Notes: generated by a model from the letters alone, not told the origin. A stretch of DNA of 64,000 nt from Parafrankia irregularis (GCF_001536285.1 NZ_FAOZ01000001.1:372001-436000), one strand, 5' to 3'. Shown: positions 21,221-32,060, counted from the first letter of the stretch. Translations and numbers: made by a program.

Positions 21221-22450
21221 TCAGTCGGGCAGCAGCGCACGCACCACGGTGTCGGCCAGCAGGCGACCGCGGCGGGTCAGTGCCACCCTCCCCGCCGCGA
21301 GCTCCCGGTCGAGGATGAGGCCGTCAGCCGCCAGTTCGTCGGCCGCCGCCCGCCCCCGATCGCACAGCGCGACCGTCTCGAGACCCTCGACGAGCCGCAC
21401 CCCCAGCATGACCCGTTCGACCCGCTGCGCGGCGGCGTCGAGCACCTCACGGGCGGCGGCCGGGCTGCGGCCCGCGCCGACCCTCGTCGCGTACTCGGTG
21501 GGGTGGCGGACGTTCCACCACCGGACCTCACCGACATGGCTGTGCGCGCCCGGACCCAGGCCCCACCAGTCGTCGCCCCGCCAGTAGCCCAGGTTGTGCC
21601 GGCACCAGGAGGCCCGATCGCGGGACCAGTTGCTGATCTCGTAGTTGCTCAGCCCGGCGGCCGCGAACGCCTCGTCCGCCTGCAGGTAGCGATCCGCCAG
21701 CAGGTCGTCATCCGGTTCCAGGAGCTCGCCGCGACGGACCCGCCGGGACAGCTTCGTGCCCTCCTCCACCGTCAGCGAGTAGGCGCTGACATGGTTCGGA
21801 GCGAGCTCGATGACCGTCTCCAGGCTGGCCGCCCAGTCTGCCTCCGACTCCCCCGGCGCGCCGTAGATCAGGTCGAGGCTGAGCTGCTCGAAGCCGGCCT
21901 GGCGGGCCCAGCCCACGACCTCGGCGACCCGGCCGGGAGTGTGCTGACGGTCCAGCGCGGCCAGCACGTGCGGGCGGGCGCTCTGCATGCCGAAGGAGAT
22001 CCGGGTGAATCCGCTGGCCCGCAGATGCTCGAGTGCCTCCAGGTCGACGGACTCCGGGTTGGCCTCGGTCGTCACTTCCGCGTCGCCCGCCAGGCCGAAG
22101 GTGTCGTCCAGGATCCGCAGCACCTTCGCCAGATCGGAGGCGGGCAGCAGCGTCGGGGTGCCACCGCCGACGAAGACCGTCGCCACGGGCAGCTCCCGCT
22201 CACCCAGAACCGAACGCGCGAGGCGGGCCTCGGTGGCGATGGAGTCGACGAAGGACGTGGCCCCACCCTGGCCGCCCGCACCGAGCTCGGCCGGGGTGTA
22301 GGTGTTGAAGTCGCAGTAGCCGCAGCGTGCCGCGCAGTACGGGACGTGAACGTAGACGCCGAACGGCCGGGAACCGACCGTGGCGAGCGCGGCGTCGGGG
22401 AGTGCGCCGTCGACGGGCGCCGGCGCCCCTTCGAGAGGCTTGGATGGCAT
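21221..22450 (-). CDS. hemW: radical SAM haem chaperone HemW (formerly oxygen-independent coproporphyrinogen oxidase-like)
   Basis: HemW is a radical SAM protein that binds haem and helps insert it into target proteins. The Fe-S cluster motif VPYCAARCGYCDFNTYTP (CxxxCxxC, near residue 37) is intact. GGGTPTLLPASDL, EANPESVDLEALEHLRASG and RISFGMQSARPHVL follow, then the C-terminal winged-helix HemN domain. The classic coproporphyrinogen oxidase would carry a different N-terminal Cys pattern. The ATG at 22450 (409 residues) has GGGG close upstream; the open frame runs further, to 22663, without conservation. It lies between hrcA and lepA, as in other actinobacteria. Confidence 0.92.
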   Translation of the reverse strand: MPSKPLEGAPAPVDGALPDAALATVGSRPFGVYVHVPYCAARCGYCDFNTYTPAELGAGGQGGATSFVDSIATEARLARSVLGERELPVATVFVGGGTPTLLPASDLAKVLRILDDTFGLAGDAEVTTEANPESVDLEALEHLRASGFTRISFGMQSARPHVLAALDRQHTPGRVAEVVGWARQAGFEQLSLDLIYGAPGESEADWAASLETVIELAPNHVSAYSLTVEEGTKLSRRVRRGELLEPDDDLLADRYLQADEAFAAAGLSNYEISNWSRDRASWCRHNLGYWRGDDWWGLGPGAHSHVGEVRWWNVRHPTEYATRVGAGRSPAAAREVLDAAAQRVERVMLGVRLVEGLETVALCDRGRAAADELAADGLILDRELAAGRVALTRRGRLLADTVVRALLPD

Positions 22451-22680
22451 GACCCCAGTGTGCTCCCAACGCGCGCACAGACCGCAACGCTCTGTTTTGT
22501 CAACAGGCCCCACCACAGTGATTCGATCATCACCTGGCGACATCAGGACCAGTATCGGACAAGGAGGCTCACGGGCCGCCCGAATGCGCCATCCGAGGCA
22601 CCGTCGGCGCCCGCTCGGGGCCGGAATCACATGTTTGCGATCTGTTGACAGTGGCAGGGCCAAACGGTGGGCAACCGGTC

Positions 22681-22884
22681 ATGGCTCAGTCGAGTTGGCT
22701 GCGAAATGATCCGACCATGCAGGAGGAGCTCACCAGTGGAATCGTGACCGTCGAGGAACTGCTACCACCACGAACCACGGAGTACCGGTCAGGATCCGTC
22801 CTGGCGCTCGGCTTCGCGGAGGCGGAGCCGGCCACCGAGCCGATCCGCGTACCCCGGATCGGCCCATCCGCGGACACCGTCTGA
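22681..22884 (+). CDS. small hypothetical protein (67 residues), uncertain
   Basis: A plus-strand open frame lies in the gap between two minus-strand genes. From the ATG at 22681 it reads MAQSSWLRNDPTMQEELTS and then IVTVEELLPPRTTEYRSGS, ending IGPSADTV. A second in-frame ATG at 22717 and an upstream one at 22645 are also possible. There is no membrane segment and no Cys. Codons are G/C-ending in the second half only. AGGAGG at 22721 is not placed for any start in this frame. No family is recognised. A hairpin at 22965-22995 lies 80 bases downstream. It could be a real small gene or chance. Confidence 0.35.
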   Translation: MAQSSWLRNDPTMQEELTSGIVTVEELLPPRTTEYRSGSVLALGFAEAEPATEPIRVPRIGPSADTV

Positions 22885-22964
22885 CCGCGGACACCGTCTG
22901 CCCCACCGGCCCGACCCGCCGGCCCGACCCGCTGACGCGCCGGGCGGCACCGCGACCGGAGCCG

Positions 22965-22995
22965 CCGATGTCCGGCACGTGATGCCGGACATCGG
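22965..22995. terminator. perfect 13-bp hairpin downstream of lepA
   Basis: CCGATGTCCGGCA and its exact reverse complement flank a 5-base loop. It is about 105 bases past the lepA stop (minus strand) and 80 bases past the small plus-strand frame, so it could end transcription in either direction. There is no T-run. Confidence 0.65.
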
Positions 22996-23099
22996 AGCCC
23001 CGGCGGCGGCACCTCACGATGCCAGCCGTGCCTGCCGTGCCAGCCACGCCCGGCGGCCGGCCGGGCCGCTACCAGGCCAGGCCACGCACCCGCGCCCCG

Positions 23100-24959
<1,860 letters not shown>

Positions 24960-25304
24960 GCGGGCTGGTCTCGTTTCGCTGCTCGTCGGTCTGTCTCGCG
25001 TGCTTCATCGTGCCAGGCCTCCATCGTGCCAGGCACAGGCCGCCGCGCCGGGCACAGGCCGGCCGCCCCCTGGCCGCGCCCCGCACCCGGCACCGCTCGC
25101 TCGTTTGATAATGTCGGTAGCGCTTCGCTGTGGGCCCTGGTTGGGGCAGCCTGCGGGTCCTGGAGTTGACCAGTTCATCTGGCTCCGGGGTCCTGAGGCA
25201 GCCCGAGTCGCCGGGACGGTGTGAGATCTCGGGGTGGCTGAGATCTTCTGCACGGCGGGCCTCCACACGTACCATCCCGACTCGACACCCAGAGGTTCTC
25301 CCGC
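24960..25304. other. divergent promoter region between lepA and rpsT
   Basis: This 345-base gap separates two divergent genes, so both promoters should lie in it. A GATAAT near 25108 could be a -10 element for rpsT, but no good -35 is seen. An inverted repeat AGATCTC / GAGATCT (25224-25230 and 25240-25246) sits in the presumed rpsT leader. A duplicated CATCGTGCCAGG occurs near lepA. No gene was seen. Confidence 0.5.
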
Positions 25305-25571
25305 GTGGCCAACATCAAGTCGCAGATCAAGCGCAACCTCACCAACGAGAAGCGACGGCTGCGCAACAAGGCCGTGAAGTCCGAGCTGAAGACCCACGTG
25401 CGCCGCTTCCGCGACGCCGTCGAGGCCGGTGACTCGGAGCGCGCCGACGCCGCCTTCCGTCTCGCCGCCAAGAAGCTGGACAAGGCCGCCAGCAAGGGTG
25501 TCATCCACCCGAACCAGGCCGCCAACCGCAAGTCGGCGATGGCGAAGGCGAACGCGGGCATCAGCGCCTGA
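25305..25571 (+). CDS. rpsT: 30S ribosomal protein S20
   Basis: A small basic protein that binds 16S rRNA early in 30S assembly. The 88-residue sequence is typical: [20 protein letters not shown] at the N-terminus, then long helices ending [20 protein letters not shown]. The start is GTG with AGAGG nine bases upstream. It is a single-gene unit with its own hairpin terminator immediately after the stop. The location next to lepA and holA is conserved in actinobacteria. Confidence 0.98.
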   Translation: MANIKSQIKRNLTNEKRRLRNKAVKSELKTHVRRFRDAVEAGDSERADAAFRLAAKKLDKAASKGVIHPNQAANRKSAMAKANAGISA

Positions 25572-25586
25572 CGTCCTGTCGGGTCG

Positions 25587-25621
25587 GGGCCGGGCTTCCC
25601 AGTGGGAAGATCCCGGCCCTT
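25587..25621 (+). terminator. hairpin terminator of rpsT
   Basis: GGGCCGGG CTTCCC, loop AGT, GGGAAG (2-base bulge) CCCGGCCC forms a 14-bp stem beginning 15 bases after the rpsT stop. Only two T residues follow. Confidence 0.85.
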
Positions 25622-25734
25622 GTCATGCCCGGGGCGATGTCATGCCCGGGGCGACCGCGTGCGGCGACCGCCCGCGCTCGGGGGTCCGCTCGGCGTTCTC
25701 AGTGCGGGCCCGCTCGATCTCAGTGCGGGCCCAC

Positions 25735-26025
25735 TCAGCCGTCGCGGTCCAGGGTGCGTTCGAGCACCTCGGCGTAGGCGACCAGTGCCGCAACCGCCAG
25801 CGGGAGCACCAACAGAACCCAGGCGCTGGCCAGGTCACCCATCGCGATGACCAGTGTCACCAGCACGGTGGCGGTGACGACCAGCATGCGCATCCAGCCC
25901 GCCGGCAGCACCCGCAGGCCGAACATGCCACCGGGTGGAACCTGCTCGTGCCCGTCACCGGACGCCCCGGGCCCACCGGAGTCACGGTGCTGCCCTCCTG
26001 GCGGCTGACCTGTCGACGTGTTCAT
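25735..26025 (-). CDS. small two-span membrane protein, function unknown
   Basis: A 96-residue protein. The first 33 residues are hydrophilic (MNTSTGQPPGGQHRDSGG). Two hydrophobic segments follow (MLVVTATVLVTLVIAMG, about 47-63, and SAWVLLVLPLAVAALVAY, about 67-84), with a short charged tail. The ATG overlaps the holA stop as ATGA, so it is translationally coupled to HolA and ends the comEA-comEC-holA operon. No family is recognised. The hydrophobic profile and coupling make it likely to be real. Confidence 0.7.
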   Translation of the reverse strand: MNTSTGQPPGGQHRDSGGPGASGDGHEQVPPGGMFGLRVLPAGWMRMLVVTATVLVTLVIAMGDLASAWVLLVLPLAVAALVAYAEVLERTLDRDG

Positions 26026-27083
26026 CGTGCTCGTCCTCCCCGGCCGGCGAACTCCGCCCGGCCACGCTCCTCGGTGCCGACCGACCGGCCCCGGGCTCGT
26101 GCGACCTCCTGGAGCAGGTGTTCCAGCGCGTACCCCGCATCCACAGCCGCGCCCTTCACGCCCGCGTCGGCCACCGCGACCGCCCGGATCGCCCGGGCCA
26201 GCCCGGCGTCCGACCAGCCACGGGCGGATCGCTGGGCCCGTTCGACCTTCCAGTCCGGCATCCCGAGAGCCTTGGCGATATCCCACTTGGATCCGCCGCC
26301 GGCCGCCGCCACCCGGGCCAGATCTCGCAGGCCACCCGCGATGGCGCTCGTGATCAGCACCGGGGCGGTACCGCCTTCGAGAGCCTGACGCAGCAGGGTG
26401 AGCCCACCCGCGAGATCACCACCGATGATCGCGTCGGCCACCGCGAAGCCGCTGGTCTCGGCACGCCCACGGTGGTAGCGACCCACCGCGGCCTCGTCGA
26501 TCACACCATCGGTGTCCGCCACGAGCTGGTCGCACACGGCCGCGATCTCCCGGAGGTCGCCGCCCACGGCGTCGAGCAGTGCCTGGATCGCGCCGTCGCT
26601 CGTCCGGCCGCCCAGCCGCCGGATCTCGGCGACCGCGAAGTCATGCCGATCACGCGGCCGGGTGATCTTCGCGGCCGGGATGACCTTGGCGCCGGCCTTC
26701 TTCATCACGTCGACGAGCTTGCGGTTCTTCACCGCGCCGCTGTGCACCACGACCAGCGTCACGTCGTCGAGCGGGCGCCCGACGTACGCGAGCAACGCAT
26801 CCCGCAGATCCTCCGGCAGCTCGGCGGCACCACGGACGACCAGAACCCGCCCACCGCCGAACATCGAGGTGGCACCGAGATCGATCATGTCGGCATCGGT
26901 GAGCTCGCCCGGTGCGCGATCGACGATCTCGACCTCGGGGTCGCGGGCCCGAGCGGCGGCGAGGACCTCCCGCACGGCACGCGCGACGAGAAGCTCCTCG
27001 TCACCGCTCACGACGACCAGCGGCGGCGGGGCAGCGGGCTGTGGCACGCGGATCAGCATGTCACGCCGGACCGCCGCCCTCAC
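26022..27083 (-). CDS. holA: DNA polymerase III delta subunit HolA
   Basis: The delta subunit of the clamp loader, which opens the beta sliding clamp. The protein has the RFC-like layout: LVVVSGDEELLVARAVREVL, RVLVVRGAAELPEDLRDALL, VTLVVVHSGAVKNRKLVDVM, an ADP-site-like middle and the helical C-terminal collar ending in ALEHLLQEVARARGR. No Walker motif is expected in delta. The GTG at 27083 is used because a GGGGGTGG stretch precedes it; the ATG at 27059 is an alternative. It begins 16 bases after comEC, in the usual comEA-comEC-holA order. Confidence 0.9.
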   Translation of the reverse strand: MRAAVRRDMLIRVPQPAAPPPLVVVSGDEELLVARAVREVLAAARARDPEVEIVDRAPGELTDADMIDLGATSMFGGGRVLVVRGAAELPEDLRDALLAYVGRPLDDVTLVVVHSGAVKNRKLVDVMKKAGAKVIPAAKITRPRDRHDFAVAEIRRLGGRTSDGAIQALLDAVGGDLREIAAVCDQLVADTDGVIDEAAVGRYHRGRAETSGFAVADAIIGGDLAGGLTLLRQALEGGTAPVLITSAIAGGLRDLARVAAAGGGSKWDIAKALGMPDWKVERAQRSARGWSDAGLARAIRAVAVADAGVKGAAVDAGYALEHLLQEVARARGRSVGTEERGRAEFAGRGGRAR

Positions 27084-27099
27084 GCCACCCCCGCCGCCC

Positions 27100-29592
27100 T
27101 CACATCCGACCGGGCCGACGCGCCACCAGCGCCACCCGGCCGGACGGCTGCCGGACGACCGCCACCGCGCCGTGCAGGTCGGTCCGGCCGACGGTGATCC
27201 CGGCCGCGCGCAGGCTCGCCAGCGTCGCGGCCGCCGGATGCCCGTATGTGTTCCCGGCCCCGACACTGATCAGGGCGGCCCGCGCGCCCGTCCCGGTCAG
27301 GAACTCCGGGATCTGATCAGCGGAGCCGTGGTGGGCGACCTTGAGCACGTCCACCGTCACCGCGCCGGCCCGTGCGACCTGGCGCTGCTCCGGCGGTTCC
27401 GCGTCCCCGCTCAGCAGCATCGTCACGCCACCGACCTCCGCGAGCAGCACGAGACTGGCGTTGTTCGGATCACTGGCCGTGCCACGCAGAACCCGCTGCG
27501 GGCCGATGACCTGCCAGCGGACATCCCCGACCGTGCCGGACGCACCGGCCGAGCCCGAGAGCACCGAGCGGACCGTGACCCCCGCCGCCCGGGCACCGCG
27601 CTCGACCTCGGCCCACTGCTCCGTCGGCTCGGGCAGCGGGCTCACGATCATCTCGCCCACCGGCATCCGGCCCAGCACCCCGCTCAGACCCGCCGCATGG
27701 TCGGCGTGCAGGTGGCTGAGCACCAGAAGCGGCACCCGCCGGACCCCGAGATCGGCCAGGCAGGTGGCCATCAGCTCGGGGTCGGGCCCGACATCGACCA
27801 CGACCGCCGAGCCGGCTCCGGCCCGTAGCACCAGCCCGTCGCCCTGGCCCACGTCACAGGCCACGAGCCGCCAGCCCGCCGGTGGCCAGCCCGCCAGCCT
27901 CGGCACCAGGAAAAGGCGTGCCACCAGCAGGCTCGCGAGCGCCGCGGCGAGCAGCCGGCGGGTCGGCGGACGCCGTGCCAGGGCGATGGCCAGCACGACC
28001 CCGGCGAGCGCAGCCACCGCGCCGAGCGGCCCGGACGGCCAGCCGATCGCCGCCCCCGGAAGGTCGGCCGCCCGGCCGGCGACCAGCACAAGCCACCGGC
28101 ACGGCAGGCCCGCCAGCCGGGCGAACAGCTCGGCCGCGGACGGGTGCAGTGTGGCCACGGCCATGGTGAGCAGGCCGAGCAGGGTGGCTGGCGCGACCGC
28201 GGGCGCCGCGATCACGTTCGCCGGGATGGCGACGAGGCTGATGCCACCGCCGAGCCACGCAAGCACCGGAGTGCACGCCAGCTGGGCCGCCGCCGCGACG
28301 GCCACCGCCTGCGCGATCCGGGTGGCACCGGCGAGCAGGCGGCGCGACCGCTGCGGCCGGCGCGCCGCGAGCCGCCGCTCGATCCCGTCACACCAGCCCG
28401 GCCCCCAGACGACCATCCCGGCGGTGGCGAGCACCGACAGCGCGAAGCCGGCGGAGAGAGCGAAGGTCGGGTCCAGCACGATGACAGCCAGCACCGCCGT
28501 CGCCAGTGCGGCCATAACGGCACGTGGCCGCCCGGCCGCCAGCGCCGCAAGGCCCACCAGCCCCATCGCCGCCGCTCGGACCACGCTCGCGGACGGCCGG
28601 GCCAGGATCACGAAGCCGACAAGCGCCGCCGCGGCGGCGAACGCCCTGCTCCGCGAGCCGAGCCGGGTACGGCCGAGGACGACGAGGACGGCACCGGTGG
28701 CGATGGCGGCATTCGCTCCCGAGACAGCGGTGAGGTGGCTCAGGCCGGCGACGCGGAAGTCGTCCTTCAGCTCCGGGTCGAGCTTCGAGGTGTCACCGAC
28801 GACCATGGCCGGGAGCAGCCCGCCCGCTGGCTGGGCGACCACACTCGCCGCCGCACGCAGGCGCGCGCGCAACCACCCGGCCGCCCGCTGTGCCATGGGC
28901 GGCCGCCCCTGCGGGTGGGGCGGCGCCCGGGCGAACAGGACCGCGGCGATTGTCTCGCCCGGCCCTGGTGGGGCGAGCGTGGCCCGAACCGCCAGCCGCT
29001 GCCCCGGCAGGTAGGCCGCGAGGTAGCCCGCCCGCCCGACCAGCAGCACGGGAACCGCGGCACGTACCCGGTACTCAGGGCCGGTGACCGCCTCAAGACG
29101 GGCTCGCGCCGTGGCCGTTGACGCGGCACCGCCCGGACCTCCCGCACCGGTGCCGGTGGCCCCGGCCGGCGGCCGCGAGACCTTCGGATCGTCGGTGAGG
29201 ACCACGACGGCCTCCACCGTCCGCTCGGCGCGGACCAGCGCGGCGAGCGGCCCGACCGCCCTCGCCCGCCCGGCCGTGCCTCCGATCAGCAGCCCCGCCG
29301 CGAGGAAGGCGACGGCGACGCAGCCGGCGAGCCGCCGCCCGGGCCCGGCAGCCGCGCGGGCCGGCCCGCCGCCCCGTTGCCAGGCCCCGGCGAGCACCGC
29401 GAGCGCGCAGCCGGCCAGAACGACGGCAACGCATCCCAGGAGCTCCCGGCTGGGCACCCAGTAACCGCCCAGCGCCGCGCCGGCCCAGACCGCGCCGGCC
29501 GGCACAGCCAGGCGCAGGTCGAGGCGATCTCGGGGCGCGTCCTTCGCGTCGGCCGGAAGACCGACGCCGACCTCCATGACGACGGAGACCAT
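27100..29592 (-). CDS. comEC: ComEC/Rec2 family membrane protein with metallo-beta-lactamase domain
   Basis: ComEC forms the inner-membrane channel for DNA uptake in competent bacteria. This 830-residue protein has N-terminal membrane spans, a DUF4131-like extracellular part, and the Competence domain (FRVAGLSHLTAVSGANAAI, about 265-285) with about ten spans. The C-terminal MBL-fold nuclease-like domain carries LSHLHADHAAGLSG, ACDVGQGDG and KVAHHGSADQ. The ATG directly follows the comEA stop (TGAATG). Natural competence is not established for most actinobacteria that carry this operon, so its use here is unknown. Confidence 0.93.
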   Translation of the reverse strand: MVSVVMEVGVGLPADAKDAPRDRLDLRLAVPAGAVWAGAALGGYWVPSRELLGCVAVVLAGCALAVLAGAWQRGGGPARAAAGPGRRLAGCVAVAFLAAGLLIGGTAGRARAVGPLAALVRAERTVEAVVVLTDDPKVSRPPAGATGTGAGGPGGAASTATARARLEAVTGPEYRVRAAVPVLLVGRAGYLAAYLPGQRLAVRATLAPPGPGETIAAVLFARAPPHPQGRPPMAQRAAGWLRARLRAAASVVAQPAGGLLPAMVVGDTSKLDPELKDDFRVAGLSHLTAVSGANAAIATGAVLVVLGRTRLGSRSRAFAAAAALVGFVILARPSASVVRAAAMGLVGLAALAAGRPRAVMAALATAVLAVIVLDPTFALSAGFALSVLATAGMVVWGPGWCDGIERRLAARRPQRSRRLLAGATRIAQAVAVAAAAQLACTPVLAWLGGGISLVAIPANVIAAPAVAPATLLGLLTMAVATLHPSAAELFARLAGLPCRWLVLVAGRAADLPGAAIGWPSGPLGAVAALAGVVLAIALARRPPTRRLLAAALASLLVARLFLVPRLAGWPPAGWRLVACDVGQGDGLVLRAGAGSAVVVDVGPDPELMATCLADLGVRRVPLLVLSHLHADHAAGLSGVLGRMPVGEMIVSPLPEPTEQWAEVERGARAAGVTVRSVLSGSAGASGTVGDVRWQVIGPQRVLRGTASDPNNASLVLLAEVGGVTMLLSGDAEPPEQRQVARAGAVTVDVLKVAHHGSADQIPEFLTGTGARAALISVGAGNTYGHPAAATLASLRAAGITVGRTDLHGAVAVVRQPSGRVALVARRPGRM

Positions 29593-30840
29593 TCAGACCG
29601 TCACCAGCGGCAGCAGATCCGCGAGCCGCCGATCCCCGACCCCGGTGACCTCGCCCAGCTGGTCGGCTGACGTGAAGGGCCCGTTCGCGGCGCGCCAGTC
29701 GACGATCCGCTGGGCCAGGACCGGGCCCACGCCTGGCAGCTCGTCGAGCTGGCTCGCTGTCGCGGCGTTGAGATCGAGCGGCGCCTGACCGCCACCCGCA
29801 GCCGAACCTGCCCCACCCGCCGCGCCTGCGGCGGCCTGCCCGCTCCCGGAGAGTGGTGGCGCCGGCCCCGCGCGGCCGTCGACCAGGATCTGCTCGCCGT
29901 CGGTCAGGACGCGGGCCAGCGCGAGCCCGGTCGTGTCGGTACCCGGCAGCGCTCCGCCGGCCAGGGTCAGCGCGTCGACGACCCGGGAGCCGGCCGGCAG
30001 CCGCACCACTCCGGGCCGGGCGACCCGGCCGGCGACGTCGACGACGATCTCCTGCCCGGCCTCGGATTCCGTGCCAGCCGGATGCCCGGACGAAGAGGTG
30101 GGCACGGCCGGCGCCGACGCACCCGAAACCGAGAAGCCCGCGGCCGGCCGCGCGGTCGTCGTGGCCTCCTGCGCCACGAGAGCCGACTGGCCCGGCCCCT
30201 TCGAGGCGAGCTCCACCGGCCGGCCGCGCCAGGCCAGCCAGCCGGCGGTCGCCGCGGCCGCGACGGCTACCACGACCAGCACGAGGGCCGCCCGCGCGCT
30301 CGGCGCGAGGATCGCACCGCGCAGCGAGGGCGGCAGGCGGTCGGACAGCTGGCGGTGCCTCCCGCGCCGGTCGTGGCCCTCCAGGCCGCGGCGACCACCA
30401 GCACCACCAGCGTGGCCGGCGTCGTCAGGATCCCCCGAAGCTTCGGGACCGTCACGATCACCAAGATCCTCAGGATGCGCCTGGCGCCGGTTCTCGATCG
30501 ACCGGCCGCCCGCCCACTCGTCGGACCAGCCGTCGACGTCGAGGTCCGACCAGTCGTCCGACCAGCCGTCGGACCCGTTGTCGGACCCCTTGTCGGAGCC
30601 GCTGCCGGTCCAGCCGGCGTCCAGCTCGCCGAGCGAGCCGGTGCCCCGGCCCGGATGCCGAGTTGACGGCGGGAACGCCGGCCAGGACCGCCCCAGCGGT
30701 TCGGTCACGGCGTCGTCGACGTGGACGGCGGCGGCCTGACTGGCGTGATCGGCGTGGTGGGTGCCACCGCCGACGTGGTGGGTACCACCGCCGGCTGTGT
30801 CACCCCTGCAGCTCCCCTGACGCGATGAGTGCCTGTTCAT
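29593..30840 (-). CDS. comEA: ComEA-like DNA-binding protein (SLBB plus helix-hairpin-helix)
   Basis: ComEA binds incoming DNA at the outer face of the membrane. The 415 residues have an unusually long, cytoplasmic-type N-terminal part rich in Gly, Asp, Ser and His, with repeated SD-G units (GSDKGSDNGSDGWSDDWSD, about 80-98). One membrane span follows (ALVLVVVAVAAAATAGWLAW, about 185-204). An SLBB domain has VDVAGRVARPGVVRLPAGSR, and a C-terminal HhH pair has LDLNAATASQLDELPGVGPV and GVGDRRLADLLPLV. Typical ComEA proteins lack so long a leader. No strong ribosome site precedes the ATG, so the true start may lie further in. Confidence 0.88.
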   Translation of the reverse strand: MNRHSSRQGSCRGDTAGGGTHHVGGGTHHADHASQAAAVHVDDAVTEPLGRSWPAFPPSTRHPGRGTGSLGELDAGWTGSGSDKGSDNGSDGWSDDWSDLDVDGWSDEWAGGRSIENRRQAHPEDLGDRDGPEASGDPDDAGHAGGAGGRRGLEGHDRRGRHRQLSDRLPPSLRGAILAPSARAALVLVVVAVAAAATAGWLAWRGRPVELASKGPGQSALVAQEATTTARPAAGFSVSGASAPAVPTSSSGHPAGTESEAGQEIVVDVAGRVARPGVVRLPAGSRVVDALTLAGGALPGTDTTGLALARVLTDGEQILVDGRAGPAPPLSGSGQAAAGAAGGAGSAAGGGQAPLDLNAATASQLDELPGVGPVLAQRIVDWRAANGPFTSADQLGEVTGVGDRRLADLLPLVTV

Positions 30841-31059
30841 GCACGCAACGTAGGAACAATCCGGCCGCCCGTGGCGCCGGGGCGACTCACTGTGGACATC
30901 CGTTTCTCATCCACAGATGCGGAATGGACCCGCGAACACTTTGGTTGACGGCTCAAGTAACGTACCGAACGAAGCCGGGCCCGCCAGCAGGCTCGGCGGC
31001 ACGGCGAGCGACACCGACACCAACACCAACACGCGACGACCACCACGAGGAGATCCGCG

Positions 31060-31626
31060 ATGACCGCTCCAGCCAGCACCCCCCTGACCGACCTGACCGG
31101 CACCTGGACCCTCGACCCCGCGCACACCCGGATCGGCTTCGCCGCCCGCCACGCGATGGTGACCACCGTGCGCGGCCAGTTCACCGGCGTGCAGGGAACC
31201 CTCGAGCTCGACGGCGCCAACCCGACCGCGTCGACCGCGAACGTGACCATCGAGACGGCCACGTTCGACAGCGGCACCCCCGACCGCGACGGGCACGTCA
31301 AGTCGGCCGACCTGCTCGACGTCGAGCAGTTCCCGACGATCACCTTCGTCAGCACCGGCGCGAAGACCGGCTCCGACGAGGACAGCTACGTGCTGACCGG
31401 AGACCTCACCATCCGCGGCGTCACCCGGCCCGTCGAGCTCGCGATCACGTTCGAGGGCAGCTCCAAAGACCCGTTCGGCAACATCCGGGCCGGCTTCACC
31501 GGCGCGACGAGCATCAGCCGCAAGGACTTCGGCATCACGTTCAACGCCGTGCTGGAGACCGGTGGCGTGCTGATCAGCGACAAGATCAAGATCGAGCTGG
31601 ACGTCTCCGCGATCAAGTCGGTCTGA
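31060..31626 (+). CDS. YceI family protein
   Basis: A 188-residue lipocalin-like YceI domain protein; members bind isoprenoid-type lipids. The pattern is clear throughout: GTWTLDPAHTRIGFAARHAM, VRGQFTGVQGTLELDGANPT, HVKSADLLDVEQFPTITFVS, GDLTIRGVTRPVELAITFEG and DFGITFNAVLETGG. There is no signal peptide, so it is predicted cytoplasmic. GAGGAG precedes the ATG. It is transcribed away from comEA across a 219-base gap and is followed by the very strong hairpin at 31700-31749. Confidence 0.92.
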   Translation: MTAPASTPLTDLTGTWTLDPAHTRIGFAARHAMVTTVRGQFTGVQGTLELDGANPTASTANVTIETATFDSGTPDRDGHVKSADLLDVEQFPTITFVSTGAKTGSDEDSYVLTGDLTIRGVTRPVELAITFEGSSKDPFGNIRAGFTGATSISRKDFGITFNAVLETGGVLISDKIKIELDVSAIKSV

Positions 31627-31699
31627 CGTCGGGCCCGCGGCCACAGCCCACGGACCGTGGGCCGCGAGGGCCACGTCGCAGATCACAGAGCGCGGACGG

Positions 31700-31749
31700 C
31701 GGCCTGGAGCACGGCGCGAGGCGCGCACCTCGCGCCGTGCTCCAGGCCG
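31700..31749 (+). terminator. perfect 22-bp hairpin after the YceI gene
   Basis: The arms at 31700-31721 and 31728-31749 are exact reverse complements around a 6-base loop (CGCGCA). The left arm begins CGGCCTGGAGCACGG. It lies 74 bases after the YceI stop and about 95 bases before the ferredoxin gene. It probably ends transcription, though the length is exceptional. Confidence 0.75.
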
Positions 31750-31844
31750 TGTCGTCGACATGTTGCCGAGAGCGCGGACGCGGGCCGCCGCGCTGTGGGA
31801 CCATCGCTCCCGATCGAGGCCGCGACCAGCCCCGGAGCGAACGG

Positions 31845-32039
31845 ATGAAGGTCCACGTCGACTTCGACCGCTGCGCGAGCAGCGGTACCTGCGTCCAGCT
31901 AGTACCCGATGTTTTCGAGCTCGGAGACGACGGCTACCTCTATCTCCGCGACGAGGAGCCCGACGAGGACCTCCGAGACGATCTTGATGAGGCGGCCGAG
32001 GCCTGCCCGACCGACGCGATCACCGTCCTCGAGGCCTGA
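31845..32039 (+). CDS. small single-cluster ferredoxin
   Basis: A 64-residue acidic ferredoxin of the type that passes electrons to cytochrome P450 enzymes. Cluster ligands are in FDRCASSGTCVQLVPDVF (Cys 10 and 16) and EACPTDAITVL (Cys near 54). Three Cys in this spacing, with Ser at the place of the usual second ligand, suggest a [3Fe-4S] cluster. GGAG lies eight bases before the ATG. No P450 or reductase gene is adjacent, so the partner is unknown. Confidence 0.88.
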   Translation: MKVHVDFDRCASSGTCVQLVPDVFELGDDGYLYLRDEEPDEDLRDDLDEAAEACPTDAITVLEA

Positions 32040-32060
32040 TCGGGCGGCTGGGCGTTCATC

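Noticed and set aside
22451-22663. Longer start for hemW
   Set aside because: The extra 71 residues are not conserved and the ATG at 22450 matches the family start.
30950-30990. TTGACG as a -35 box ahead of the YceI gene
   Set aside because: No convincing -10 at 16-18 bases; too weak to annotate.
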